In this document: positions 1-8,433 of the stretch, one piece after another | Position numbering within the stretch: position 1 is the first letter of the stretch | Layout of the letters: every line of letters starts with the position of its first letter | Notes under the pieces: generated by a model | What the model was told of the DNA's origin: nothing | What the model saw: only the letters and a program-made list of their open reading frames with translations | Database searches by the model: none | Position numbers and translations under genes: made by a program | NCBI GenBank assembly: GCA_018385425.1 | Contig: JAHBAA010000121.1 | Coordinates: 1 to 52,209, forward strand | Reading direction: 5' to 3' | Length of the DNA: 52,209 nt | Source: Acetatifactor sp. | Lineage (GTDB): Bacteria; Bacillota; Clostridia; Lachnospirales; Lachnospiraceae

Positions 1-59
1 GCATAAAATAAGGGAAAAAGCGGAATTTGCAAAAAAATGAAAAAAATTAAAAAAAGGTG

Positions 60-88
60 TTGACTTTTTAGAGACATTCATATATAAT
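60..88 (+). promoter_or_regulatory. Strong sigma-A-like promoter facing the tRNA cluster
   Basis: TTGACT at 60-65, a 17-base spacer and TATAAT at 83-88 give a near-consensus promoter after a long A-rich tract, the layout of rRNA or other strong stable-RNA promoters. It points rightwards into genes on the opposite strand, and no plus-strand gene follows. A short hairpin (AAGCAC/GTGCTT, 107-128) lies just downstream. What it drives is not visible here. Confidence 0.5.
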
Positions 89-143
89 TCTATTTGCGTC
101 AAACGAAAGCACAAAAACAAAAGTGCTTACGGGGTGTGGCCAC

Positions 144-194
144 AAAAAAAAAAAACCCCCCCCCGCTGTTGTATTTTTTTTTTTTTTCGGCCCC

Positions 195-199
<5 letters not shown>
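144..199. repeat. Cluster of four long homopolymer runs
   Basis: Runs of 12 A (144-155), 9 C (156-164), 14 T (174-187) and 9 C (191-199) sit within 56 bases, unlike anything else in the window. The last run enters the 3' acceptor strand of the adjacent tRNA-Gly. This could be real low-complexity DNA or a base-calling or assembly fault near a contig edge. Confidence 0.7.
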
Positions 200-266
<67 letters not shown>

Positions 267-343
267 ATATTGTACAGGCTTGCACCTGTCATGAAGGTAT
301 GAAATTAATTGTTCGCGGCTTCAGCACAATCCCTAAAGCCGAG

Positions 344-414
344 AGCAGGTGATGGGAATCGAACCCACGTATCCAGCTTGGAAGGCTGGTGTTCTACCAT
401 TGAACTACACCTGC
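344..414 (-). tRNA. tRNA-Gly(UCC)
   Basis: Complete cloverleaf on the minus strand: acceptor arms GCAGGTG/CACCTGC, anticodon loop CTTCCAA (anticodon TCC) and T-loop TTCGATT. CCA is not encoded. It lies between tRNA-Phe and tRNA-Gly(GCC), probably in the same transcript. Confidence 0.95.
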
Positions 415-463
415 ATATATGTTAACGCATTCAAAAATCTCGGAAGACTTTCTCCTGCGATAA

Positions 464-536
<73 letters not shown>

Positions 537-568
537 CTGTAACGCATCTCCTCGTCACAACATTGGTT

Positions 569-597
569 ATTTTATCTTATAAAGATTCAAATGTCAA
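569..597 (-). promoter_or_regulatory. Promoter of the Phe-Gly-Gly tRNA cluster
   Basis: Minus-strand TTGACA (592-597), 17-base spacer and TAAAAT (569-574), placed about 33 bases before tRNA-Phe. This is near-consensus sigma-A spacing and sequence. Confidence 0.8.
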
Positions 598-606
598 TAC
601 CTAAAA

Positions 607-1803
607 TCAATTTTTTTTCGCAGAATCGGAATAGTACTGAAGAAGCAATAAAACCACTCTGCTGTAGCTGATGCTTCCGTCGGCGACACCGTTGACCTTC
701 AGATTCGTATCAATGAAAACGTCCGATGCCTTGTCCACAGTCTCGGTGTCTATCAGTGCTTTCCCATTGATACGGTCCCACTCCTCCTCGGACACGAAGA
801 CAGCGTCCTGCCAGACGATTTCTTTCACACCTACAGGCTTCAGTTCCTCACTGCACTGCTGCAGGATGGTCGGATCCTGCTTCAGCGCCTTCTCCACATC
901 CCGGTACACATAGTAAAGGACACTCAGATAACCGGAGTAGACAAAGGTATCGTCTCCCGACTGAATACAGGCCAGGTAACTGATGAAATTGGCCTCGTCC
1001 TCGAAGATATATCCCCTCAGATGTGCTAACTCATGGCACATGGCGGAGGGTCGGTTCATAAGCTCCATGACCTGATTGATATTGGCCTCCATAGAGAAGG
1101 GAAAGTAATAGCCTTCCATATACTGCTGACACATAAAGTCTGAAAAAAACATCAGCTTCGGTCTGGGATACCAGCCATCCAGCCGGGGATACTCCGCTCC
1201 CAACCGCTGCATACTGAGCCGGGCCTGCTGCTGCATATCACCGGAATAAACCGCTCTGCCCTCCTCGTCCCGCTGTACCGTCTCAGAAAGCCTGTTGCAC
1301 TCCGTAACCACCAGGTTGTAAAGTCTCAACAGATCCTCCGTGGAATAATCCTCTGAGGTTTTTCCTGCCTGCTCCGGGAAATAGTTTTCCGAAAAGGTGG
1401 AAGCATGATAGAGAATAAAACAATTCAGCGTCATTACTATGGAGACTGCCAGCAGGATCCATGCAAAGGCACGATAAAAGTATTTCGCAAATCCAAAAAA
1501 CCTCCTGCAGATCGGTCTCCTTCGTATCAGGCAAAGTATTCCAAAAAGCAGCAGCCAGGGCACCATTCCCAAAGCAACGGCCACCAATATCACTCCCGCA
1601 ACGATCATCCATTCCCCCACGGAAAAGGGAAAAAGCCCGGTAAGTCTCCCGTAGGTATTCACCCAGATGGGGAAAACATGCCCGATATACCAATCACAAA
1701 AAGCCGTACTGCTCCATGCCAAGACATTCAGCAGGAGCATTACGGCCAACAAACCTACAAACACATATTTTCTTGTCTTATTCCCAGGAAATATAATCTG
1801 CAT
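607..1803 (-). CDS. DUF3810-type membrane protein, putative zinc peptidase
   Basis: This 398-residue protein has three likely membrane segments near residues 12-30, 65-92 and 108-130, followed by a soluble domain. HELAH at 257-261 and a nearby acidic stretch (EDEANF, 268-273) match an HExxH-plus-glutamate zinc site, so it is probably a membrane-bound metallopeptidase. That activity is inferred; the DUF3810 family is not well characterised as far as I know. Its start overlaps the end of the DUF3048 lipoprotein gene by 26 bases, suggesting translational coupling in an envelope operon. The chosen ATG is the first in frame, and a later start would remove part of the first membrane segment. Confidence 0.75.
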   Translation of the reverse strand: MQIIFPGNKTRKYVFVGLLAVMLLLNVLAWSSTAFCDWYIGHVFPIWVNTYGRLTGLFPFSVGEWMIVAGVILVAVALGMVPWLLLFGILCLIRRRPICRRFFGFAKYFYRAFAWILLAVSIVMTLNCFILYHASTFSENYFPEQAGKTSEDYSTEDLLRLYNLVVTECNRLSETVQRDEEGRAVYSGDMQQQARLSMQRLGAEYPRLDGWYPRPKLMFFSDFMCQQYMEGYYFPFSMEANINQVMELMNRPSAMCHELAHLRGYIFEDEANFISYLACIQSGDDTFVYSGYLSVLYYVYRDVEKALKQDPTILQQCSEELKPVGVKEIVWQDAVFVSEEEWDRINGKALIDTETVDKASDVFIDTNLKVNGVADGSISYSRVVLLLLQYYSDSAKKN

Positions 1804-3025
1804 ACTCTTTCCAGATACAGCATATCCAGGTCTTACCCTGATTCAAAACGATCTCATTGCCATTCTTGTCGTAGAAGAGGTTGGGAGAACTGTCATCCTC
1901 TCTCTCCCAGGTTCCCTTAATCACCTTACCATTGGTAAATACATAGGCATCACCGGTGCCATGAACCTGGAATGCCAGATAATCATGGGCAGGATCATCG
2001 GGCAGTCTCTCCTCACCGTGGCAAACCTTGAAGACTACATTGGTGACAGCCAGCTGTTCTCCGTTAAGTTCATCGATCTGCTTCTTGCTGTACTGAGAAC
2101 GATAGTACAATCGGTCCTTCTCATTGTACTCAAAGCAGGGATTGTGCTTACCATAGCCGCCTGCGTTGCTCTGTGTTCCGCCGGGGTACACCTTCTTTGC
2201 ATCCGGATAATCGTCGTAGGTTGCCAGATATCCGTCATCTGCAAACTCGAAAGCCTTCACAAAGGAATCCCGATAATTCTTGCTGTACCCAAGCCGGTCT
2301 ACCGCCTGGTTGTAACCGTCGATAAACATGTATCCGGTGTGCTCCAGGGCAATACCGGGTCTGGAAATACGGTCAAATGCCTCCGGCGCTCCGTTCTCGA
2401 TTCCGGCCAGAGCCTGGCTCACATTGTCGATACGATCCGAGTTGATCAGCTCCTCCACCCAGGGTCTGGCAAGTCCCCAGTTGCAGTAGATGGAGTCGTA
2501 AGCCATTGCCTCATAAACATAATAGTCACGGCTGCTTCGAACAGAACCGATATGATCCAGATCGTCATAATCCTCAAAGAAGCCCATCAGTCGGGTGATT
2601 CGCCCCTCTACCGGTGCCTCATAGATGATGCTCGCCTTGGAGATGCCGTACTGGGGAAGGGAAACCTGGATATTGTTGATCATGACAGCCATGTTTCTTC
2701 TCTGGGCAACCTTCGCATCCTTCCACTCACCGGTAAGCCAGCTCTGCATCATACCGTCCACCACCACGCGGTCTTTGATGGGATGGTACTCTCCGCCCCG
2801 CAGAAACTCATCCTCTGTGTTCTCCTCTTCCTCAATCTGACTGCTGTCGGAGGCGCTGTCAGAAGACCCGGTCTGAGAGGATTCTTCCGAGGACTCAGAG
2901 GAATCCACGATAATGATCGGTTTGGGATTTAAAGTCGCCACAGGAGAATCATTCTCCTCCCCACAGCCTGTCATCAATCCCACTGACAGAAGCAGGGCCA
3001 GTGTTAAGATTAATTTTCTCTTCAT
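1778..3025 (-). CDS. DUF3048 (YerB-like) lipoprotein
   Basis: A 415-residue secreted lipoprotein: a basic and hydrophobic signal ends in LMTGC with the lipidated cysteine at residue 21. A Ser/Glu/Asp-rich linker (about 40-70) follows, then a globular domain with the GRITRLMGFFEDY and GSVRSSRDYY blocks I associate with DUF3048/YerB proteins. It should sit on the outer face of the membrane; its molecular function is unknown. It overlaps the downstream DUF3810 gene, so the two are likely co-expressed. Confidence 0.8.
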   Translation of the reverse strand: MKRKLILTLALLLSVGLMTGCGEENDSPVATLNPKPIIIVDSSESSEESSQTGSSDSASDSSQIEEEENTEDEFLRGGEYHPIKDRVVVDGMMQSWLTGEWKDAKVAQRRNMAVMINNIQVSLPQYGISKASIIYEAPVEGRITRLMGFFEDYDDLDHIGSVRSSRDYYVYEAMAYDSIYCNWGLARPWVEELINSDRIDNVSQALAGIENGAPEAFDRISRPGIALEHTGYMFIDGYNQAVDRLGYSKNYRDSFVKAFEFADDGYLATYDDYPDAKKVYPGGTQSNAGGYGKHNPCFEYNEKDRLYYRSQYSKKQIDELNGEQLAVTNVVFKVCHGEERLPDDPAHDYLAFQVHGTGDAYVFTNGKVIKGTWEREDDSSPNLFYDKNGNEIVLNQGKTWICCIWKEYADYISWE

Positions 3026-3100
3026 ACTATGTTCCTTTCCGCTTTACTCTATGGAAACAATACTTCCTTCATTGTATCTCGAAAACAGGAATTTGTCCAT

Positions 3101-3550
3101 TTATTCCGCCACAATACCAAGTTTTTCCTCTATTTTCGCCGCTTCCCCCGCATAGAAACCGAGTCTTGACCTGGCATCTGCCTGTTTTTCACGCCAGAGC
3201 ATCTCCATCTCGGCCTCCCCGGTCTTCTGATACAGATTGACATGCCAGGTGGCCTTATAGTAATCCGCAATGGCATAGTACTCGATGTACTCCGGATCAT
3301 CCACGTGGAACTTTTCGCTGCGATTCAAATCCGTGAAACTTACCATTCGGCTATAGTCGCCGATATCCAGTGCATACTGGAAGGAATGGGCCTGATATCC
3401 GCTGTTTCTCTCCTCCAGAAAGCTGGCGATCACTCCCGCCACGGAAGCCAGCAGAACCACACACAGTATCACAATGATAACATCCAAAACACGGACTCCC
3501 GGACGGAAGGTTTTCTTCTCCTGCCCGGGGGGCACCATCTTACTTCTCAT
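3101..3550 (-). CDS. Small single-pass membrane protein related to upstream zinc-ribbon proteins
   Basis: About 149 residues: a short basic N-terminus, one membrane segment near 21-45, then an acidic Tyr-rich helical domain. The start at 3550 is chosen because GGAGGAG lies six bases upstream; the ATG overlaps the stop region of the upstream gene by 11 bases. No cysteine ribbon is present. The outer domain has the same flavour (a GDYSRMVSF stretch and repeated Tyr) as the two upstream membrane proteins, so it may be a shortened paralogue. Function unknown. Confidence 0.7.
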   Translation of the reverse strand: MRSKMVPPGQEKKTFRPGVRVLDVIIVILCVVLLASVAGVIASFLEERNSGYQAHSFQYALDIGDYSRMVSFTDLNRSEKFHVDDPEYIEYYAIADYYKATWHVNLYQKTGEAEMEMLWREKQADARSRLGFYAGEAAKIEEKLGIVAE

Positions 3551-4301
3551 TCGTCTTCTCCTCCCACTTATCCTCAAACAAAACCGCTCTTCTGGCATCC
3601 GTCAGCTCAGACAGGCTGTCTGCCTCCTCTTTCGTAAAGCCACAGTACACGACAAGGTAGCTTCGAAGCTCCTGCTCCATGGTCTCTATCACCTGAAGAA
3701 ACAGCGTCCTGTCATCCTTCTCCCAAGTCTCTCTGTCGTTTCTCTTGTTGAAACGGGTGTAGAATCCATTGAGGGAATCCATCAGAGAACGCATCGTATA
3801 ATCCTGAAATGTGTCCGGATCAAACTCTCTATACTTCTGAAGAGAGTCTATTGCAGCTGTATAGTAAGAGATGGGCAGCTGCAGCTTGTCATACTTGGCA
3901 AAGTGCTCACTGTCGTAAAACCTGAGATGATTGGCTGAGCAAAACTGATCGTAGGCAGAATAGTCTCTCTCCTCCAGATACCTGTCCATGATGGCGGTGA
4001 ATTCCTGATGATGCTCCTCTGCATAGCTTCTCTTCATACCCATCACAATATTCCAGGCGGAATTCATCAGGATCAGGGCCCCGATGATCAGTACGATCAA
4101 CACTGCGATGATCACCACCCTCACCGTGATCTGGGAGAAAATGCCGGTCTTCTCCTTCACGTACTTCTGTGTGCTTTCAAACTCGCCCTTGTAATGCTTC
4201 ATGTCCTCGATATGCTGCTTCGCTGCCGCATTGGGCTTGCCGCAGCAGGGACAATATTCATCCTCCAGGGTCAGGGTTCCGTAACAAAACTCACATTTCA
4301 T
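3540..4301 (-). CDS. Zinc-ribbon membrane protein
   Basis: A 253-residue protein starting with a zinc ribbon: CEFC at 3-6 and CPCC at 17-20. A charged linker and one membrane segment (about 60-79) follow, then an alpha-helical domain rich in Tyr, Asp and Glu. By topology the ribbon is cytoplasmic and the large domain is outside. It lies two bases after the stop of a gene with the same plan and overlaps the next one, forming a three-gene set. I do not recognise a named family for the outer domain. Confidence 0.75.
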   Translation of the reverse strand: MKCEFCYGTLTLEDEYCPCCGKPNAAAKQHIEDMKHYKGEFESTQKYVKEKTGIFSQITVRVVIIAVLIVLIIGALILMNSAWNIVMGMKRSYAEEHHQEFTAIMDRYLEERDYSAYDQFCSANHLRFYDSEHFAKYDKLQLPISYYTAAIDSLQKYREFDPDTFQDYTMRSLMDSLNGFYTRFNKRNDRETWEKDDRTLFLQVIETMEQELRSYLVVYCGFTKEEADSLSELTDARRAVLFEDKWEEKTNEK

Positions 4302-4303
4302 CG

Positions 4304-5068
4304 TCAGTTCTCCTTACTCCATTTTTTTGCATACTTTTCGCAGGTATCAAAATCCAGGAAATAATAATCATTGTTCTCCAGTTCCTGATAGAGCAGCTTC
4401 TCCTCCTCGGGATCGATATTCCACCGGGTCTGATAATCCTGCTCCAAAATCTCCAACATGGGAAGCAGGGCGGCATACTCTGCCTCGGTGTAACGCTCCG
4501 GCTTGGCCAGATCCCCCTTGGCACGCCACTGCTGGGCAAAAAGCGAAGCGGAGGAGCCCACATTTCTGCCTTCCTTCAGACCTTCCGAATAATCCACATA
4601 GGTCATATACGCTCTGAGGAAATCAAAATGCTCCCAGGTATAAAACTGTGCATTGGGGTCCTCCATGTGCTCCTCATAGAATCGGAACAGCCCGTCATAA
4701 TCATTCTTCCCATACAGTTCTTCCAACACAGGGTAATACTCCTGCTTCCAGAGATACTGCTGCTTATAATCCTCCTCGTCGGTATACAGCATCCTGTTAA
4801 AGAGATAGACGGCACCCAGGATCAACGTCATAACAACCACGCCGATAATGATTCCCACCTTCAGCACCTTCCCCTGCTTTCTGATGGCTGACCTGGTCTC
4901 CTCCAACGGAACTGCATCCAGATCCTCCATGCGATCCTTCACATCCCGAAGCTGCTCCATATACTTTTTCTCGGCACCTGCCAGCAGAGTAGATCCGCAA
5001 TACGGACAATTCGCTAATTCTTCCGAGCATTCCCCGCCGCAGGAGCTGCAGATAATCATTTCAGCCAT
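4304..5068 (-). CDS. Zinc-ribbon membrane protein, first of a tandem set
   Basis: About 254 residues: CSSC (7-10) and CPYC (21-24) make an N-terminal zinc ribbon. A charged helical linker, one membrane segment (about 71-90) and an outer helical domain with a YGKNDYDGLFRFYEE stretch follow. The start at 5068 is preferred over an earlier in-frame ATG because GGAGG lies nine bases before it. It shares its plan with the next gene, and the two appear to be old duplicates. A role as an envelope sensor is only a guess. Confidence 0.75.
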   Translation of the reverse strand: MAEMIICSSCGGECSEELANCPYCGSTLLAGAEKKYMEQLRDVKDRMEDLDAVPLEETRSAIRKQGKVLKVGIIIGVVVMTLILGAVYLFNRMLYTDEEDYKQQYLWKQEYYPVLEELYGKNDYDGLFRFYEEHMEDPNAQFYTWEHFDFLRAYMTYVDYSEGLKEGRNVGSSASLFAQQWRAKGDLAKPERYTEAEYAALLPMLEILEQDYQTRWNIDPEEEKLLYQELENNDYYFLDFDTCEKYAKKWSKEN

Positions 5069-5196
5069 AATCGAAATCCTCCAACAATTCCTCAATTTTA
5101 CTATAGCATAAACTTTTCAAAATGAAAAGCAAAAGGAGAGCCGGCATTCTCAGCCGGCCCTCCATGGATTCTGCCAATTTTCGGGAACTGCTTCTG

Positions 5197-5379
5197 TCAA
5201 TTGATACGTGGAATAATGATCGCAGCAATGACATAAGCAACGATGCCGGCACCGCCACAGCAGCCGAAGATCGCCCACGCCAGTCTCACCAGGGTGGGAT
5301 CGATGTTAAAGTACTCTCCGATTCCTCCGCATACACCTGCAATCATTCTGTCTGTATTGGATCTATACAATCTCTTCAT
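5197..5379 (-). CDS. PspC-domain protein
   Basis: At 60 residues this is essentially one PspC domain: a basic start, the GVCGGIGEYF block, DPTLVRLAW, and a hydrophobic C-terminal segment ending in IIIPRIN. PspC proteins sit in the membrane and in other bacteria take part in envelope stress responses; a stand-alone domain like this is common in Bacillota. It lies between the zinc-ribbon set and the LtaS-like gene, fitting the envelope theme. Confidence 0.88.
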   Translation of the reverse strand: MKRLYRSNTDRMIAGVCGGIGEYFNIDPTLVRLAWAIFGCCGGAGIVAYVIAAIIIPRIN

Positions 5380-5499
5380 AAGTTCAGCCTCCTCTTCATA
5401 AAAACTTTTGCCCCATTACTCCTATAGTATATTGCCTTCCGCCACAAAAGAAAACAGCAAAAACTGCACGAAAGAGGGAATAATGTATCTGACTGTGCA

Positions 5500-7590
5500 C
5501 TATGGAGTGATACACTGCTCCACCACAGAATAGTAATCGTTTCGCAGAATATAAGCGGAAAACAGGTATCTGTTCTTGACCTCCTTCTTCTTGGCTGCCA
5601 GGTAGCTCTCCTTCTCCTCGTCGGTCAGCTCCTCATGCCAGATGGTCTGCTTGGACTTCTTGTTGTACTCCACGATATCTGTCACAAAGCTCTGGTCCTT
5701 GAAGATCACCAGCCCTTCCTGTGTGGAGAGAATATCTCTTCCGGCATACATCCTGGAGTCATAGTCAAAGCCAAAGAGATTCAGCAGCGTGGGCAGGATG
5801 TCCACGGAGCAGCAGGGCTTCTCCACGATCACCGGCTCCTCCATCCCTCCGTTCCACAGAATCAGGCTGTTCCGGGAATAATCACAGCCCTGGGACAGGT
5901 CTTTTCCCGCCAGCTCCTCGTACTGCTCCTCGGTCATTCCGTAGGGGTAATGATCCGCACTCAGGCAGATCACTGTGTTCTCCAGCTTCCCGGCTGCCTC
6001 CAGCTGCTCCAACAGATAGGTCATGGCCTTCTCCAGCTCCAGATTGCAGGCAAGATACGCCCTTGCATTTTCAGACAGAGGAAGGTCCTTCACCGCCTCC
6101 TTGTTCCAGGAAGCCATCTGGTTGCCGGAGAAATTGTAATTCATATGGCCGGACACCGTCATATAGTAGGTGTGAAACCGCTCATCATTGATATATTCCG
6201 GGATCGTGCTCACCATCATCTCGTAATCGGAAGCCGGCCAGGCATTGGGGTGCTCCACCTGAAAGATATGGTCTCCCCATTCTGCCGCAGACGCCTCGCC
6301 CAGCTTGGTGGCCTTGAAATCGTAGCCCAGATTGGGATGTGTTTTGTATCGATCATAATAGGTCAGCGTATTGTTGTGGTAGGCTCTGCTGCCCACTCCT
6401 TCCTTCGCAAAGAATTTCGGCAGAGAAAACGCCATGTTCTTTTCGGCACTCTTTCTCATGCTGAACTGCCCGTCGGGAATCAAACCGGTACAGTTCACAT
6501 ACTCTCCGTCGCTGGTACTGGTCTGCCACAGGGGCACGTTATAATTCTCGAACACAAAGGAGGAATGCAACATCTTGTACAGCGTAGGTGTCAGATCCTC
6601 CCGCACCGCATAGGTAGAAAAGCCTTCTGCAGTGAGATAGATCAGATTATATCCGGCAAACATACCGGTGTACTCATTCCGGTTGGTGGGCTCCACCCCT
6701 GCAAAATACTCCGCCAGCCATTTGGTCTCCTTGTTGGTACCGGACAGCTCCGCCAGCTTTGCAAGATCCAATTGAAACATATTGGGCGAGGTGTCAAGCA
6801 CCGGCTCCACCGGGATCTCCGTCGAGGGTTCACTGCTCTCATCTTCCCCGGAAGACTCCGAACCGAAAGGATCCTCCGTGGCAGACTCCTCGGGTTGAGA
6901 CCAGGAAGACTCAAAGGGAGACTCCGGATCTTCGTCCTCTGCCTTGTCTGTGCCGCCGGTAAGCTTTTGCAGCTCGTATACCAGATCTCTCTGTACCACC
7001 GTGAGGACACCCATTTTCTCCATCACCGTACAGGGATCATAATACTCACTGTACTCCTCAGCAAAATCCGCCTCTACCATCAGTCCCACTCTGATACAGC
7101 AGACACAGTAGATCAGCGCGGTCCACAGAATCACGACCACCCGCAGTATCCGGATATTGTCCATCCGCCTGGGCCGCCATTTTTGGGTCCTGCGCAGAAT
7201 TCCCGCCACGGGAAGCGGCACCGCCAAAAGCGCCAGCAGCCACAGAACCTGCACAAAACCGGTCAGTGCCTCCCGCCAGAAGTTGGTCAGAGCATCCTGT
7301 GCCCCCATCAGAACCGCAGTCAATAAAAGAGGCTGACGGAAAATATGATAGTAGACGGTCTGCGCGCCAAACAGCACAAACCAACCGCCCAGAAAGAAAC
7401 GGACGCATGCCTTATGCCTCTTTTTGGATCCGGTATCACTGATCAGTGTCTGAAGTGCAGCCACAAAGGCAGCTGCCCCAATCATAAACAGCGGATTACA
7501 CTTGGCGCTATGAAAGCTCCCCAAGTGGAATACCACTTCCATATATAATAAACTGCAAAAATAAATTAACCAAGTCATCATCGTAATCAA
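5500..7590 (-). CDS. LTA-synthase-family phosphoglycerol transferase / sulfatase-fold enzyme
   Basis: A 696-residue enzyme with about five N-terminal membrane segments (to about residue 170), an acidic Ser-rich linker (215-260) and an extracellular alkaline-phosphatase-fold domain. Residues matching the LtaS active site are visible: Glu322 in TAEGFS, a TSDGE block with probable nucleophile Thr359, His482 in SGHMNY, and Asp546-His547 in SADHYP. LtaS-type enzymes move glycerol-phosphate from phosphatidylglycerol to a glycolipid or glycan; the acceptor here is unknown. The first codon is TTG behind a weak AGAGG; the ATG at 7581 is an alternative start. Confidence 0.85.
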   Translation of the reverse strand: MITMMTWLIYFCSLLYMEVVFHLGSFHSAKCNPLFMIGAAAFVAALQTLISDTGSKKRHKACVRFFLGGWFVLFGAQTVYYHIFRQPLLLTAVLMGAQDALTNFWREALTGFVQVLWLLALLAVPLPVAGILRRTQKWRPRRMDNIRILRVVVILWTALIYCVCCIRVGLMVEADFAEEYSEYYDPCTVMEKMGVLTVVQRDLVYELQKLTGGTDKAEDEDPESPFESSWSQPEESATEDPFGSESSGEDESSEPSTEIPVEPVLDTSPNMFQLDLAKLAELSGTNKETKWLAEYFAGVEPTNRNEYTGMFAGYNLIYLTAEGFSTYAVREDLTPTLYKMLHSSFVFENYNVPLWQTSTSDGEYVNCTGLIPDGQFSMRKSAEKNMAFSLPKFFAKEGVGSRAYHNNTLTYYDRYKTHPNLGYDFKATKLGEASAAEWGDHIFQVEHPNAWPASDYEMMVSTIPEYINDERFHTYYMTVSGHMNYNFSGNQMASWNKEAVKDLPLSENARAYLACNLELEKAMTYLLEQLEAAGKLENTVICLSADHYPYGMTEEQYEELAGKDLSQGCDYSRNSLILWNGGMEEPVIVEKPCCSVDILPTLLNLFGFDYDSRMYAGRDILSTQEGLVIFKDQSFVTDIVEYNKKSKQTIWHEELTDEEKESYLAAKKKEVKNRYLFSAYILRNDYYSVVEQCITP

Positions 7591-7608
7591 CTAATCCTCT
7601 GTAACACG

Positions 7609-7911
7609 TTATACCTCGAAGTCAAGGCAGCTTCGCACTGCCGTATAGGGTCTCACTTTCTCGTCCGCAACCTTCACGTGCGCAGGATGAACCGCATAAC
7701 CCTTCAGTGCTTCTTCACTCTCAAAAGAAGAATCCAGCATCAGATCGGCATTGGAGCTCTCAAGCTTTTCCGTCTGGACCCGGATCTGAAGCATTCCCGG
7801 AATCCGGCCTGCCAGCCCTTCCAGTCCCTCCTTGATCCCGGCCTTTACGTTTCTTTTCTCCTCCTCGGATAAGGTATCCTTCAAAGTCCACAAAATGATA
7901 TGTTTAACCAT
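7609..7911 (-). CDS. Dabb-family (stress-responsive alpha/beta barrel) protein
   Basis: A 100-residue protein beginning MVKHIILWTLK, the usual opening of dimeric alpha-beta barrel (Dabb) proteins, with the typical ending on changing a partner protomer surface (VHPAHVKVADEKVRPY). The start at 7911 is supported by AAGGAGG four bases upstream; an earlier ATG lacks such a site. Dabb proteins are small cytoplasmic dimers whose substrates are often unknown, and I cannot assign one here. Confidence 0.85.
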   Translation of the reverse strand: MVKHIILWTLKDTLSEEEKRNVKAGIKEGLEGLAGRIPGMLQIRVQTEKLESSNADLMLDSSFESEEALKGYAVHPAHVKVADEKVRPYTAVRSCLDFEV

Positions 7912-8079
7912 ACTTCCTCCTTGGGCGCTCCTTCGCACCTTCTGTATATCTTTTGAAAAAAACGGACAAATTATCAGCATCCGATCTGCTGCAAAGTCCC
8001 ATCTGCGCCCATTTTATCATAGTCCCCATTTCTTGGAAACATAATTTAGAAAAAAATAAGAGAAAACCGATCAGTGGGC

Positions 8080-8120
8080 AAAAAAAAATACCTCAAACCC
8101 TTTTTCAAAGATTTGAGGTA
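8080..8120 (-). terminator. Terminator after tRNA-Leu
   Basis: A nine-base stem (TACCTCAAA with TTTGAGGTA, 8089-8097 and 8112-8120) is followed on the minus strand by nine T. It begins right after the tRNA-Leu acceptor end. Confidence 0.88.
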
Positions 8121-8121
8121 C

Positions 8122-8205
8122 TGCCGGCAGCCGGACTTGAACCGGCACGATGTTGCCACCGAGGGATTTTAAGTCCCTTGCGTCTGCCTATTCCGCCATG
8201 CCGGC
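8122..8205 (-). tRNA. tRNA-Leu(UAA)
   Basis: Class II tRNA with acceptor arms GCCGGCA/TGCCGGC, anticodon loop CTTAAAA (TAA), a long variable arm, T-loop TTCAAGT and discriminator A. CCA is not encoded. It follows tRNA-Tyr in one short transcript. Confidence 0.96.
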
Positions 8206-8270
8206 GGTTCTCATGCTGCGACGACTTCTTCCCGGAAACAGTTTCCTGATGAGTCACTTCGCTGCACGAA

Positions 8271-8352
8271 TGGATGGAGGTGGATTCGAACCACCGAAGC
8301 AATTTGCAGCAGATTTACAGTCTGTCCCCTTTGGCCACTCGGGAATCCATCC
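8271..8352 (-). tRNA. tRNA-Tyr(GUA)
   Basis: Class II tRNA on the minus strand with acceptor arms GGATGGA/TCCATCC, anticodon loop CTGTAAA (GTA), a long variable arm and T-loop TTCGAAT. Discriminator A; CCA is not encoded. Confidence 0.96.
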
Positions 8353-8384
8353 ATTTACAGGAGCTTACGCTCCGACAATGTGAA

Positions 8385-8413
8385 ATTGTAGCATATCCGT
8401 CGAAAAAAAGCAA
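8385..8413 (-). promoter_or_regulatory. Promoter of tRNA-Tyr/tRNA-Leu
   Basis: Minus-strand TTGCTT (8408-8413), 17-base spacer and TACAAT (8385-8390), ending about 33 bases before tRNA-Tyr. Confidence 0.65.
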
Positions 8414-8433
8414 GAGAAATTTCAAGGCTTAGG

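Noticed and set aside
1405-2932. Long plus-strand frames opposite the DUF3810 and DUF3048 genes
   Set aside because: They mirror well-supported minus-strand genes, have no ribosome sites and lack family motifs.
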